Source: Oscillospiraceae bacterium
GTDB taxonomy: Bacteria > Bacillota > Clostridia > Oscillospirales > Ruminococcaceae
DNA length: 64,000 bases
Assembly: GCA_009781425.1 (NCBI GenBank)
Contig: WQYC01000002.1
Location: 62,001-126,000, forward strand
Direction of reading: 5' to 3'
Shown: positions 9,294-18,300 of the stretch, in pieces
How positions within the stretch are numbered: position 1 is the first letter of the stretch
Layout of the letters: every line of letters starts with the position of its first letter
Program-made: the position numbers and the translations under genes
Notes under the pieces: model-generated
Seen by the model: only the letters and a program-made list of their open reading frames with translations
Told to the model about the DNA's origin: nothing
The model's database searches: none

Positions 9294-9515
9294 TTAGTAA
9301 ATCAAACTCTTTAAATACATCACGCTCGATGAACTCGCCGCGCTCCAGCCTTGTTTGCTTAAACATCTGCGGGCTATGAGGAATTCGCCTTTTTTATTCA
9401 CAATCCACGCACGGACTACAAGGTGATAATCGCCGTCGGGGAGGGATTCTTCGCGTTTGTGGGTTCTGCCTGTAAGGCGACGATTTTCGTCTAATATGTC
9501 CCATATTTCGTTCAT
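9294..9515 (-). pseudogene. Truncated NUDIX hydrolase remnant
   Basis: The ATG at 9515 overlaps the mtaB stop (ATGA). The first about 55 residues match the N terminus of clostridial NUDIX hydrolases (MNEIWDILDENRRLTGRTH, then YHLVVRAWIVNKKGEFLIAR). The NUDIX box itself (GX5EX7REUXEEXGU) is absent: after QGW the frame runs into a low-complexity AASSSS tail and stops at 73 codons. In the next frame the same DNA reads RLERGEFIERDVFKEFDLL to a stop at about 9284-9287, which looks like the true C terminus of a gene. This is best explained by an internal deletion plus frameshift. A functional small protein is unlikely. Confidence 0.65.
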
Positions 9516-10771
9516 ACAATTATTCCCTCGCAAAAGCCTTGCGGTGCGCTGAGGACAGCGCACCCTACTATTTCGTTTTTCTGCACAGTTTTGCTTAGTA
9601 TTTTCATGGGCACATAGTTTTCTGCGTAACCGAAGTTTTCTTTCTCGATTAACACGCTTAATTTCTTCCCGATTTGCGCGTTCAAAAACGCGCTTCGCAT
9701 TTCCTCGGCAGCTTGCAAAAGCCTGTCACGGCGTTCTCGTTTTACGCTTTCGGGGACTTGATTTTCCATGATTGCCGCAGATGTTCCGGAGCGCGCAGAA
9801 AAAGGGAAAACGTGAATTTTCGCGAAGTTTATTTTACGGGCGAAATCGAGACTTTCAAGGAATTCCTCTTCGGTTTCGCCGGGGAAGCCTACGATTATAT
9901 CGGTTGTGAGTGCAACATTTTCGCCGAAAAGCGAGCATATATTTTGCACCTTTTCGTAGTATTCCTCGGCAGTATAACGCCTGTTCATGCGTTTTAACAC
10001 GCTGTCGCTTCCGCTTTGTAGAGACAGATGAAAATGCGGGCAAAGCTTCTTCTCGCTTGCTAAGCTTCCAAGAACCTCGTCAGTAAGCAAATCGGGTTCG
10101 ACCGACGAAAGCCGCACTCGATGTATTTCAGAAAACTCAGCAACCGCGCTCACCGCGCGGGATAAACCGTTTTCGTACTTTGTAAGATTGATTCCTGTCA
10201 GCACGACTTCCTTGAAGCCTGCTTTCGCGGCGGCTTCCGCCTCGGCGCGAACGCTGTCTAACGGGCGGGAACGCGGGTTTCCGCGAGCTTTCGGGACAAT
10301 GCAGTAGGCGCAGTTGCAGTCACAGCCGTCTTGAATCTTTATGAAAGCGCGGGTTCTGCTGCTGTTCGGGTTGAAGCCGGAAAAATCTTCATAAGCTTCA
10401 GGTAAAACTGCAATATTTTCAATTGCAGTGCGGCTTTTTATGAAGTCAGCAATCAGCGCGGGCAGTTCTGCTCTCTGCGCGGTGCCGCAGGTTATATCCG
10501 CGCCTAATTTCCTCGCTTGTTCGGGGAAAGCTTGCGGAAAACAACCCGTCAAAACTGTTATAATATGCGGATTTTTCTGCTTCGCCGAGCTTAAAAGCCG
10601 CCGCGTTTTTTTGTCGCTGTTCTCGGTGACTGTGCAGGAATTAACAATAAAAACATCAGCGAGCGGGATTTCGCTGACAGCCGCGAAGCCAAGGCTCGTC
10701 AACTGTGCCGACAAGCCTGCGCTTTCGTATTGATTGACCTTACAGCCGAGTGTCGTTAGTAGGAATTGCAT
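9512..10771 (-). CDS. mtaB: tRNA t6A37 methylthiotransferase MtaB
   Basis: 419 aa. A radical-SAM methylthiotransferase that adds a methylthio group to threonylcarbamoyl-A37 of tRNAs. The N-terminal UPF0004 domain starts MQFLLTTLGCKVNQYES with cluster-binding Cys; the radical SAM motif CDCNCAYC (CxxxCxxC) is at about 150-157; a short TRAM-like C terminus follows. The ATG at 10771 is chosen because the family starts with this motif; the in-frame ATG at 10804 would leave almost no leader behind the promoter at 10828-10856. The final codons are supplied by a palindromic element (9542-9568), so the C terminus is atypical. First gene of an operon with the NUDIX remnant, purL and a lipoprotein. Confidence 0.92.
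   Translation of the reverse strand: MQFLLTTLGCKVNQYESAGLSAQLTSLGFAAVSEIPLADVFIVNSCTVTENSDKKTRRLLSSAKQKNPHIITVLTGCFPQAFPEQARKLGADITCGTAQRAELPALIADFIKSRTAIENIAVLPEAYEDFSGFNPNSSRTRAFIKIQDGCDCNCAYCIVPKARGNPRSRPLDSVRAEAEAAAKAGFKEVVLTGINLTKYENGLSRAVSAVAEFSEIHRVRLSSVEPDLLTDEVLGSLASEKKLCPHFHLSLQSGSDSVLKRMNRRYTAEEYYEKVQNICSLFGENVALTTDIIVGFPGETEEEFLESLDFARKINFAKIHVFPFSARSGTSAAIMENQVPESVKRERRDRLLQAAEEMRSAFLNAQIGKKLSVLIEKENFGYAENYVPMKILSKTVQKNEIVGCAVLSAPQGFCEGIIV
9542..9568 (-). repeat. Dispersed hairpin element, family B, copy 1
   Basis: On the minus strand: GTA, then a perfect 9-bp stem GGTGCGCTG, loop TCCT, CAGCGCACC, then G. It is inside the mtaB reading frame, 9 codons before the stop. Ends match the copies at 25808, 33787 and 33841; stem sequence does not. 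Confidence 0.7.
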
Positions 10772-10827
10772 AAATTTACACCATTCGCGCTGTGCAATAT
10801 GCACAAATAATTTATCTTTACTATTCT

Positions 10828-10856
10828 ATTATACCTCAAACTTCCAAACTTTGCAA
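10828..10856 (-). promoter_or_regulatory. Promoter of the mtaB operon
   Basis: Minus strand: TTGCAA (10856-10851), 17 bases, TATAAT (10833-10828). It is back to back with the promoter of the Crh-like gene; the two -35 boxes are only 7 bases apart. Confidence 0.7.
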
Positions 10857-10863
10857 GATTCTA

Positions 10864-10892
10864 TTGACGATTCTAAAATTTAATGCTATAGT
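10864..10892 (+). promoter_or_regulatory. Promoter of the Crh/HPr-like gene
   Basis: TTGACG (10864-10869), 17 bases, TATAGT (10887-10892). Divergent from the mtaB promoter. Confidence 0.7.
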
Positions 10893-10944
10893 TTAAATAC
10901 AGAGAGAGAAAATTTATTTAAAATAACGAAAAAGGAGAACTCCA

Positions 10945-11172
10945 ATGACAGAAATTAAAATTAGATTAAACACAATCGACGACGTTAAAAAGTTCGTGAA
11001 CATCGTTTTCAGATACGAATTCGATGTAGACGTGATTTCGGGGCGTTACGCGGTTGACGCGAAGTCCATTCTCGGGCTGTTCAGCATTGACCTTTCCAAA
11101 GACGTAACAGTCAAAATTCATTATGACAACTGCGACGAGCTGCTCGCGGAAATCAAGGAATTTACAGTGTAA
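10945..11172 (+). CDS. HPr-like protein lacking the catalytic His (Crh-like)
   Basis: 75 aa, ATG with AAGGAGA 9 bases upstream. The C-terminal half has the HPr Ser-loop: YAVDAKSILGLFSIDLS, with Ser41 in the place of the HPr kinase target Ser46, then a beta strand (VTVKIH) and the acidic C-terminal helix. The N-terminal half has no GxHARPA motif, so the His15 that carries phosphate in sugar transport is missing. That pattern is the one of Crh proteins, which work in carbon catabolite control rather than transport. Many clostridial genomes carry such small HPr-fold proteins. Single gene with promoter 10864-10892 and terminator 11195-11229. Its 3' end and terminator are duplicated at 11939-12005. 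Confidence 0.8.
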   Translation: MTEIKIRLNTIDDVKKFVNIVFRYEFDVDVISGRYAVDAKSILGLFSIDLSKDVTVKIHYDNCDELLAEIKEFTV

Positions 11173-11229
11173 ATCAAAAAACCGAAGATACTTAGCGGCG
11201 GGCATTAAAATGCCCGCCGCGGTTTTTTT
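11162..11229 (+). repeat. Direct repeat, left copy (3' end of Crh-like gene plus terminator)
   Basis: About 67 bases, starting TTACAGTGTAAATC and ending in the T tract after the hairpin, recur with a few differences at 11939-12005. The two copies frame the PIN toxin-antitoxin cassette. Confidence 0.85.
11195..11229 (+). terminator. Rho-independent terminator of the Crh-like gene
   Basis: GCGGCGGGCAT, short A-rich loop, ATGCCCGCCGC, then GG and seven T. A perfect 11-bp stem. Confidence 0.9.
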
Positions 11230-11242
11230 GTAAAAATATTTA

Positions 11243-11271
11243 TTGCAATTCAGGTTTTCTTATGATATAAT
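11243..11271 (+). promoter_or_regulatory. Promoter of the toxin-antitoxin pair
   Basis: TTGCAA (11243-11248), 17 bases, TATAAT (11266-11271), about 47 bases before the antitoxin start. Confidence 0.7.
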
Positions 11272-11318
11272 AGATTTATAAGCAAATGTGCTCCCTGATA
11301 AGAAGGAGGGTAATAAAA

Positions 11319-11549
11319 ATGGAATATATCAGTAAAACAATAGGAAGTGCTGAATTAAGCGGTATTTTTGAAATTCCGCCTATGCTCCGTGACAGAAAAG
11401 TGCAGGTTATTATTGTACCTGCGGAAGATATTATACAGGAGCAACCAAAATCAGCAAAACGCCCTCTCGGCTTTGCAAAGGGTGCAGAAGTACCAGAAAG
11501 TTTTTTTGACCCGTTACCTGAGGAGGAGCTTCAAGCATGGGGACTGTAA
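11319..11549 (+). CDS. Antitoxin of a PIN-domain toxin-antitoxin pair
   Basis: 76 aa from the ATG at 11319, which has AAGGAGG 9 bases upstream; an earlier in-frame ATG at 11286 lacks a ribosome site. The N-terminal part (MEYISKTIGSAELSGIFEIPP) is a short swapped-hairpin-like DNA-binding start; the C-terminal part ends PESFFDPLPEEELQAWGL, the acidic tail seen in DUF2281/VapB-like antitoxins that bind the toxin. It overlaps the toxin start by 13 bases, the usual coupled arrangement. The antitoxin would neutralise the RNase and repress the pair's promoter at 11243-11271. Confidence 0.8.
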   Translation: MEYISKTIGSAELSGIFEIPPMLRDRKVQVIIVPAEDIIQEQPKSAKRPLGFAKGAEVPESFFDPLPEEELQAWGL

Positions 11550-11935
11550 AATATCTTCTTGATACGCATACTTTCCTTTGGGCTCTGCGCGGTAGCTCGA
11601 AACTCAGCGAAAAAGCTGCTAAAACAATAGAAGATATGAATGTGCAAATCTATCTTTCTGCTGTTAGTGCATATGAAATCAAAAATAAGCACCGTATGGG
11701 GAAGCTGCCCGATTTTGATGATATTGCAAAGGATTATTTCAATTTCGTTGAAATATTAAATGTCTTGACACTACCTATCAGCGAAAAACACGCTCATTTT
11801 GCAAGCAGTTTCGATTGGTCGCACCGTGACCCTTTCGACAGAATGTTAGCGGCTCAAGCGTCAATTGAAAATTTAACGCTCATAACAAATGACGAGGCAT
11901 TTAATTCACTGCCGTGGATTAATGTCTTATGGTGA
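11537..11935 (+). CDS. PIN-domain toxin (VapC-like RNase)
   Basis: 132 aa, complete PIN fold. Acidic active-site residues: Asp9 in YLLDTHTFLWA, Glu in SAVSAYEIKNK (about 47), Asp in HRDPFDRMLAAQ (about 94-97), Asp in LITNDEAF (about 115). PIN toxins cleave RNA, often tRNA or rRNA. This sub-type (PilT family, LDTHTFLWA start) is common in Bacteroidetes and Firmicutes. Start ATG lies within the antitoxin 3' end behind GAGGAG. The cassette is bounded by direct repeats (11162-11229, 11939-12005). Confidence 0.9.
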   Translation: MGTVKYLLDTHTFLWALRGSSKLSEKAAKTIEDMNVQIYLSAVSAYEIKNKHRMGKLPDFDDIAKDYFNFVEILNVLTLPISEKHAHFASSFDWSHRDPFDRMLAAQASIENLTLITNDEAFNSLPWINVLW

Positions 11936-11938
11936 TGA

Positions 11939-12005
11939 TTACAGTGTAAATCACAAAAACCAAACATACTTAGCGGCGGGCATTAAATGCCCGCCGCGGT
12001 TTTTT
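11939..12005 (+). repeat. Direct repeat, right copy, including a terminator hairpin
   Basis: Second copy of 11162-11229: TTACAGTGTAAATC, a variable stretch, ATACTTAGCGGCGGGCATT, the hairpin and T tract. It starts 3 bases after the toxin stop. The relic codons of the Crh-like gene (TVstop) are preserved although no such gene precedes them. Confidence 0.85.
11973..12005 (+). terminator. Terminator of the toxin-antitoxin pair (duplicated hairpin)
   Basis: GCGGCGGGCATT, A, AATGCCCGCCGC, then GG and T tract. It also faces the 3' end of the convergent dockerin gene at 12007 and may serve both. Confidence 0.85.
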
Positions 12006-12006
12006 A

Positions 12007-12633
12007 TTATAAATTCTCAACCCAAAGATTGTAGTAATAATTGACAAGCAGTAAATCATCATCGCTGATTAATCGTTGATTATGAGCACTCCATAAATCA
12101 ATAAAAGATGAATTCTTATGTGTTTGAATCCCGGATGGTAATTCTATTCTAATTCCTTTTATTTCTCTTGACCAAAAATAACTAACAATCGGAGTCGGTT
12201 CTCCGTCTTCTCTCGGTTTAACTCCAATTGTTACAACCTCATAACCATTATATGTTCCGAAATATCCGCCTATTCTCACATCGGAAGCGATTATTTCCGG
12301 TCGATTGTACCCTCGTGCATAATTTTCTCTTATTGTCTGTTCGGCTTGCGGTGATAACGGCTCTAAAGGCGGCGGGAGCTCGGGTTCGGGTTCGGGAGCT
12401 TCTTTGATTCCGGCGACAACTTGCAAGACAAAAAGTGCGTTTGCGGTTGTAATATTACTGTCGTTGTTGAAATCATATTTCGCCATCTGCGCTTCATTGA
12501 GTTCAGTCAGCCCTGCCACTGCTCTCAAAATTATCAGCGCGTCCTCCGTTGTGAACGTGTCCGAAGCAGAAGCAAACACCGGTAATGAAAAAATTATCGC
12601 AATTGCAAGAAAAATAGAAAATTTCTTCTTCAT
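12007..12633 (-). CDS. Secreted dockerin-like protein with YFGTY domain
   Basis: 208 aa. Signal peptide (1-23, cleavage near ASA-SD), then a dockerin-like module at about 25-76 (FTTEDALIILRAVAG, YDFNNDSNITTANAL), a Pro/Glu linker (78-92), and a C-terminal domain of about 110 residues whose core is GGYFGTYNG, SYFWSREIKGI, IDLWSAHNQRLISDDD and YYYNLW. The same C-terminal domain follows the same module in the protein at 22539-23123, so the two are paralogues; I do not recognise the domain. The ATG has AGGAGG 8 bases upstream and follows nagB by 11 bases, so it is the last gene of mscL-nagB-dockerin. Role unknown; a dockerin should bind a cohesin on a scaffold, not seen here. Confidence 0.8.
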   Translation of the reverse strand: MKKKFSIFLAIAIIFSLPVFASASDTFTTEDALIILRAVAGLTELNEAQMAKYDFNNDSNITTANALFVLQVVAGIKEAPEPEPELPPPLEPLSPQAEQTIRENYARGYNRPEIIASDVRIGGYFGTYNGYEVVTIGVKPREDGEPTPIVSYFWSREIKGIRIELPSGIQTHKNSSFIDLWSAHNQRLISDDDLLLVNYYYNLWVENL

Positions 12634-12644
12634 AAGCCCCTCCT

Positions 12645-13346
12645 TTATTCAAAACAATCCGTAATAACCGTCAGATTCTGATGCAATTGCAATACCGACG
12701 CGGGTACGCGCGGCGTAATCGTGCCGTAGAGAGCTTTTTTAAGGATATTCGTCTTTTCACTTCCGCTCGCAATCACTACGATTTTCCGCGCCTGCATAAT
12801 CGTTTTTATGCCCATTGTTATCGCGCTGGTCGGGACTTCCTCGGGGCTTGCGAAAAACCGCGAATTTGCTTTTATCGTCTGCTCGGCTAAGTAGACGCGG
12901 TGCGTCGCAGCGGCGAATTCCTCGTCCGGCTCGTTGAAGCCGATATGCCCGTTATGCCCCATTCCGAGCAGCTGCAGGTCAATTCCGCCGAGCTTTTCAA
13001 TAAGTTCTTCGTACCTCTCGGCTTCTGCGTCGGGATTCGCCGCCATGCCGTCGGGAACGTGGGTATTCGCTTGGTTAATGTTTATATGCTTGAACAAGTT
13101 CTCGGTCATAAAATAACGATAGCTTTGCGGATTGTCCGCGCTCAAGCCGCAGTATTCATCAAGGTTTACGGACTTCGCCTGCGAGAAGTCGGCGTTCGCC
13201 CCCGCGAGTAGCTTGTACAGCCCGACAGGCGACGAGCCCGTCGCTAAACCCAGCACACTCGCGGGCTTTTCCTTTACCTGCGCTAAGAATAAATCAGCGG
13301 CGGCGCGGCTCATTTCTTCGTAGTTTTCAACTTTAATCAAGTTCAT
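12645..13346 (-). CDS. nagB: Glucosamine-6-phosphate deaminase
   Basis: 233 aa, close to the short Gram-positive form. It turns glucosamine-6-phosphate into fructose-6-phosphate and ammonia. Landmarks: GLATGSSPVGLYKLL (phosphate loop), VNLDEYCGL (catalytic Asp), LLGMGHNGHIGFNEP (catalytic His/Asp/Glu triad). It overlaps the 3' end of mscL by 14 bases, so both share the promoter at 13855-13883. No nagA or amino-sugar transporter is in the window. Ribosome site AAGGAGAG precedes the ATG. Confidence 0.95.
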   Translation of the reverse strand: MNLIKVENYEEMSRAAADLFLAQVKEKPASVLGLATGSSPVGLYKLLAGANADFSQAKSVNLDEYCGLSADNPQSYRYFMTENLFKHININQANTHVPDGMAANPDAEAERYEELIEKLGGIDLQLLGMGHNGHIGFNEPDEEFAAATHRVYLAEQTIKANSRFFASPEEVPTSAITMGIKTIMQARKIVVIASGSEKTNILKKALYGTITPRVPASVLQLHQNLTVITDCFE

Positions 13347-13821
13347 TTTCGTTCTCTCCTTGTTGTTTTATTTGAGTTTTAAGTAAGTCGCGAATTTCCT
13401 CTAAAAGCAGAACATCAGCGGTTTTCGCGGGTTCTGCTTTTTCTTCTTCTTTTTTTTCCTGCTCGATTTTACTTCTTAATGTGTTCATGAATTTCACAAT
13501 TATGAACACGCAGACAGCGATTATGAAAAAGTTAATTATAGCTTGAATAAACACGCCGTAAGCGAAGACGGGCTTTTCTGCGTCGGGGTAGACGCTCGGC
13601 AGAATGAATTTCAGCGACGAAAAGTCTATCCCGCCTATTAATATTCCGATTAAAGGCGTGATTATATCCTTAGCTACAGAGTTCACAATCGCCGTAAACG
13701 CCGAGCCGATGATTACACCGACCGCCAAGTCCATTACGTTCCCGCGCGAGATAAAATCTCTGAATTCCTTTAAAATCGCGATTTTTTTCTTTATTATTTT
13801 CTTTTTTTCTTTTTTAGCCAT
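13333..13821 (-). CDS. mscL: Large-conductance mechanosensitive channel
   Basis: 162 aa. Releases solutes during osmotic downshock. A Lys-rich N terminus precedes the conserved EFRDFISRGNVMDLAVGVIIG segment that starts TM1 (about 32-60); TM2 lies at about 95-120; the C-terminal helix (DVLLLEEIRDLLK) is the usual bundle. Family length is 130-150, so the basic N-terminal tail is a small extension. The C terminus overlaps nagB. Confidence 0.93.
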   Translation of the reverse strand: MAKKEKKKIIKKKIAILKEFRDFISRGNVMDLAVGVIIGSAFTAIVNSVAKDIITPLIGILIGGIDFSSLKFILPSVYPDAEKPVFAYGVFIQAIINFFIIAVCVFIIVKFMNTLRSKIEQEKKEEEKAEPAKTADVLLLEEIRDLLKTQIKQQGENENELD

Positions 13822-13854
13822 AATATTTCTGCCCTTTCGTTACAAGCTGTATTA

Positions 13855-13883
13855 ATAATAACAGAAAAAGGAAAATTCGTCAA
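13855..13883 (-). promoter_or_regulatory. Promoter of the mscL-nagB-dockerin operon
   Basis: Minus strand: TTGACG (13883-13878), 17 bases, TATTAT (13860-13855), 34 bases before the mscL ATG. Confidence 0.65.
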
Positions 13884-14033
13884 TGCACAATATTCGACAA
13901 AAATAATAAAATGAAGTATGGCAATTAAGTTGAATAAAACCTGTCATGACGTTTCATAATAAAACCAAGGATATACTACATAGAAGAAATTCAAGGATTG
14001 GGTATATCGAAAATCACGGAAAGGAAACAAATC

Positions 14034-14384
14034 ATGTACATTAAACGCGGCGAAATTTATTATGCCGATTTGAGCCCTGTCGTAGGCTCAGAGCAAGGCG
14101 GCATGAGACCTGTATTAATCGTGCAGAACGATGTCGGGAACAAGCACAGCCCCACCGTCATAGCGGCGGCAATCACCAGCCAAAAGGAAAAATCAAAGCT
14201 TCCGACTCATATAGCCCTTAACTCGCAGAACTGCGGGCTTGCGAAGGACTCGGTGGTGCTTTTGGAGCAGGTGCGGACGCTCGACAAAAAACGCCTGAAG
14301 GAACGCATGGGCGAGCTCGACGGCTCGTCAATGCATCAGGTGAACACTGCGCTCGGCGTGAGTCTCGGGATTAATATGCAGTAG
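14034..14384 (+). CDS. MazF/EndoA-family mRNA interferase, no adjacent antitoxin
   Basis: 116 aa from the ATG at 14034 (AAAGGA upstream); an earlier in-frame start at 13998 is less likely. The fold is marked by [30 protein letters not shown], then [10 protein letters not shown] and ALGVSLG. The family cleaves mRNA, in Bacillus at UACAU. The upstream 178 bases contain no reading frame for a ribbon-helix-helix or AbrB-like antitoxin, unlike most mazEF or ndoAI loci, so it looks solitary. Clostridial genomes often keep a single chromosomal EndoA. Followed at once by a terminator. Confidence 0.9.
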   Translation: MYIKRGEIYYADLSPVVGSEQGGMRPVLIVQNDVGNKHSPTVIAAAITSQKEKSKLPTHIALNSQNCGLAKDSVVLLEQVRTLDKKRLKERMGELDGSSMHQVNTALGVSLGINMQ

Positions 14385-14387
14385 AAA

Positions 14388-14414
14388 AGCGGGGTGAAAA
14401 CCCCGCTTTTTTAA
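14388..14414 (+). terminator. Terminator after the MazF-family gene
   Basis: AAGCGGGG, TGAAA, CCCCGCTT, then T6. It is symmetrical enough to serve the convergent lipoprotein gene ending at 14427. Confidence 0.85.
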
Positions 14415-14426
14415 TTTAAACCTTCA

Positions 14427-15311
14427 TCACACGGGAGATACCGAAATAATCTCCCAATCATCTTCTGCCAATTCCTTTAAAAACCGAAATGCAATGTAAT
14501 GCAGTCTGTGGTCGTTCAGCTCGAAGCGTATATAGACTTCGCGGAGAAACTCGGGCTTGCCGTAAAGGAAATCCATGTTTTCGCCGTCAGAAACAGCGAT
14601 ATCAAGTATGTTAATCACATAAAACCTGTCATCAAACATACTTACTAAACGCTCATTGGCTGTATAACCGTCTTCCTGCGCTATAATCCGAGCGATTGCG
14701 CCGTCGAAATCTTCTTGCATTTCAAGGAAAAAATCATAAGCCTGCCTCGCTAAAAGCAAAGCTTCGTCGCGCTCAATATCCCCAAAGCGGATAAGCTCTT
14801 CATTGAACATTTCGGGCTCTCCGCCGTCTATTTTCCCGCTGATAGTTCCAATGGTTTCAAACAAACCGCCGTCACCTGTTAAAGTCCAAGTTCCTGTGCC
14901 GTCGAAAACAAGAGTAAATAAAACATCGTTTTCTGATACATCCAAAGCGGAAATTACAACCATGCCATTGTCGGGGTTGTAAACCCCCAAAGCATTATCA
15001 TGCGTATAGAGTTTTTCTGCTGTAAGCTCCCCGCTAAGCTCTAAAATTAAGACGCCGTGTGTGTCATAAGATTGGCTGTATTCATACCACTCTAACCCGT
15101 CGCTGAGAATCAGAAAATCAACTTCGTTCCCGTTAGTCACAGGCTTCAGAATATTATATTCTACCTCTTCCGCCTCGGGCTCACGCTCAATAAGCGGTTC
15201 TTCGTAATTCGGCTCGTCGAGGGCGTCGAGCCCTGCGTTGGAATACCCACCACAAGCTGTAAACGCGAGCAGAAGCATTAACGCCAAAGCTGATAAAATT
15301 AATTTCTTCAT
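14427..15311 (-). CDS. Lipoprotein of unknown function downstream of a hybrid kinase
   Basis: 294 aa. Lipoprotein signal MKKLILSALALMLLLAFTAC with Cys at 20, then an acidic linker (about 25-55), a beta-rich region (about 55-160, strands such as VDFLILSDGLEWYEYSQ) and a helical/beta C-terminal half. I recognise no family. Its ATG at 15311 overlaps the stop of the kinase gene (ATGA), so it belongs to the HD-GYP/kinase operon and may be an extracytoplasmic partner of the dCACHE sensor. That role is inferred only from position. Confidence 0.7.
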   Translation of the reverse strand: MKKLILSALALMLLLAFTACGGYSNAGLDALDEPNYEEPLIEREPEAEEVEYNILKPVTNGNEVDFLILSDGLEWYEYSQSYDTHGVLILELSGELTAEKLYTHDNALGVYNPDNGMVVISALDVSENDVLFTLVFDGTGTWTLTGDGGLFETIGTISGKIDGGEPEMFNEELIRFGDIERDEALLLARQAYDFFLEMQEDFDGAIARIIAQEDGYTANERLVSMFDDRFYVINILDIAVSDGENMDFLYGKPEFLREVYIRFELNDHRLHYIAFRFLKELAEDDWEIISVSPV

Positions 15312-18300
15312 AACGATTTCCCTGCTTCCTCCGCTACTGCGGCGGCTTTTTTGAACGCGCTGTGCAGTAAATGCACCTCTATGTCGTCTAATGCGATATT
15401 TAACGCGCTCGTGCGTGCTTTTTGTTTAATTTCACCCAAAAGCTCCTTCGCCCTTTTCTTGTCAAGCCGCTCGCATACGGATTTGATTTCTCTTAGCTTC
15501 CCGCGCAGAAAAGCTTTGTCCTCGTCTGTAACAGAATCGGAAGCCTTCTCGTCTTCGGGCTTGAACTTCTCAATCAGAGACTTGAGCACAGTGATAAACA
15601 TAGGAGTTTTGTCGGATATGAGCTTATTATTGCGCGCTATTCCCGCCTGCTCTAACTTCAGCGCCGCGCCCGACAGCTCGCGCTCGCCTATGTTCGCGAG
15701 TGAGCTCTTCATGCCGTGAACTGTGGTTACATACAAATCCATGTCTTCGCTGTTCGCCATCTCGGAAATGATTACAGGCAACAGCTTTTCAAGCACGGCT
15801 ACTGCGCTTTCGGCGTCCTTGGCAAAGTATTTGCCTAAGTCGGGAATATCAAACTTATTGTCAACAGACGGCAGGCGTGACGCTTCCGTTCTCTCTCTTT
15901 CGCTTTGCTCAAGGCGCGCCGCTTCTACGATTTCGCGCGGTTTTCTGTTACGGATAAAGTCGTTCAGAATCGTGTTAAGCTCGCGCGAATCTATCGGCTT
16001 TGAAATAAATCCGTCAAAGCCGTTTTGCAGGAACATTTCTTCCTGCCCCGCGAGCGCGTTCGCGGTCAGCGCGACAATCGGCTCCTTGTAGCCGAGCCCG
16101 CGGATTTCCTTGGTCGCTTCAATGCCGTTCATGACAGGCATCATGTGGTCCATGAAAATTATATCGTATTTCTTACCGGACTTGATTATTTCAACTGCTT
16201 CGATTCCGCTCATGACGGTTTCGATTTTAAGCGAATAGGGCGACATCATGCCCTTTGCAACCTGCAGATTCATAATCATATCATCTACAATCAAAACACT
16301 GCCGTAAGGCATATACTCGCGGGTGATTTGTGCCTTTTTAAGCCTTTCTCTGCTCTTAAAGCTAAAGTTTTTGAACCTTTCGGAAAGCTCTTCGCCACAG
16401 AGGGCTTCGCTTGTGCGCTTCTGAGGCAGTGATACCTCAAAGACCGAGCCTTTGTCTGGCTCACTTTCGACTTTTATAGTACCGTTCATCATGTCTACGA
16501 GCCGCTTTGTAATGCTCATGCCGAGCCCTGTGCCGATTGCAGTGCGCTTTTCGGTAAAGCGGGTGAATTCATCAAACAGAATATTTATCTGCTGCTCCGT
16601 CATGCCGACGCCTGTGTCTTTAACTCGGATTATAAGCGTCGTATCGAATTTTTCTGCTTCGATGTCGCTTTGATTATCAAGCGGAGCAACGAAAACAGAC
16701 AGCTCAACCTCGCCCTCGTCAGTGTACTTAAATGCGTTTGAAAGCAGGTTATTAAGTATTTGCTTGATTCTGAATTCATCACCGAACAGCTCCTGCGGCG
16801 TATCAGGCGCAAGGTTGATTTTAAATTTAATCGGCTTGCTTTCGTAGCGCAGATAATTTAACTGCGCGTTGTCATTAATCAAGCTTGGAATGTCGTATTT
16901 AACCGGTACTATATCAAGCTTACCCGCCTCAATCTTCGACACGTCTAAAATATCGTTGATAATATTCAGCAGTAAGTCTCCCGAGTCGCAAATCTGATTG
17001 AACGCTTCGTCAACCTCGGGCGGGTGCTTGTCGTTTTGAAGCTGTATTTCCGCAATACCGAGAATAGTGTTCATAGGCGTGCGGATTTCATGGCTTACCG
17101 TCGCTAAGAACGCCGACTTCGCGTTGCTTGCCGCTTCGGCTTCGGCTTGCTTTTTAAACAGCGATTCGGTCTCGGTTATATCCTGAACGATTTCGATAAA
17201 GCCGGAAGCTTCGCCGTTCAAGTCCTTGAGCATTTCCGAGTTGACCTTGTACGAACGCCCGAACTGCGAGAAGAATGTCTGCTTTTCCCCGCGTTTAAGG
17301 CAGGCTATGCCGCATTTGTGCGTGTTGCATATTTCCGAGCCCCAGGTACTGCACTGCCAGCCGATTAAGTCCTTGCGCTTCATACCTAAGAAGTTTTCAA
17401 CCGCACGGTTTATAAACGTCCAGTTCATTTTCTCGTCAGTAACGGAAATAGGCAGCGGAATTTCGTCAAGAATCGAGTGATACCAGTGCGCTAATTCTTC
17501 TTTTTTAGTATATTCCTCATTGATTTTTTCTAACATTTCGCTTCGGTTCAGCGCGTGCATCATCATTAACCCCGCCGATTTAAGAATCCCTGTCTCCTCC
17601 TCCGAGAAGACACGCTCCACGCGGCAGTTGTCAATCGTGAAGATTCCCCAGAACTTCTCGTTCAAATACAAAGGAATAATTAAAACCGAAACTACGCCGA
17701 GCGGGCTCAGCATGGCGCGCATATTGCTGTTCAGCTTTGAAACAGGGCCGTTTATGTACTTGCCCTGTCTGAAGGAGCCTATCCACTCCGGAACTAATGA
17801 ATACGGAAGCTCGAAATCGGCGGGCAGTCCGGGCATAGTCGCGCCGTAATCACTCATCCATAAGCTCCGCTGAATAAGCGTTTCATTGTCTGTGCCGCGC
17901 CACATCAGCACGCGGTCGCCGTCAACACATCTGCCGATATGCTCTAAGCTTTTTTCGAGTGAATCTTCGGAAGCGTCCTCCTCACCTACAGGTAAAAGCT
18001 CGGCGGCTATGTTATTTACTGCTGTGAGCAGTGTGCCGTGCTCCGCAACCTTCTTTTCCATCTTCTTTTCATCGCGCAAATCGCGCATATATGCAACAAC
18101 GACGTAATCGTTCTTGTATCTTACGCGAACCATTGTTAAATCAACAGGAGCAGGCTCACCGTCTAACGTGCGGTTCAGCCACTCAAGGCGATAAAAACCT
18201 TCGTCAAACGCCTTTTGCAAAATAATATCCTTTTTTTCAAACGACAGCATACCGTCCGGCTGATACTCGGGGATTAGCTCGACGAGCCGCGCCTTATACT

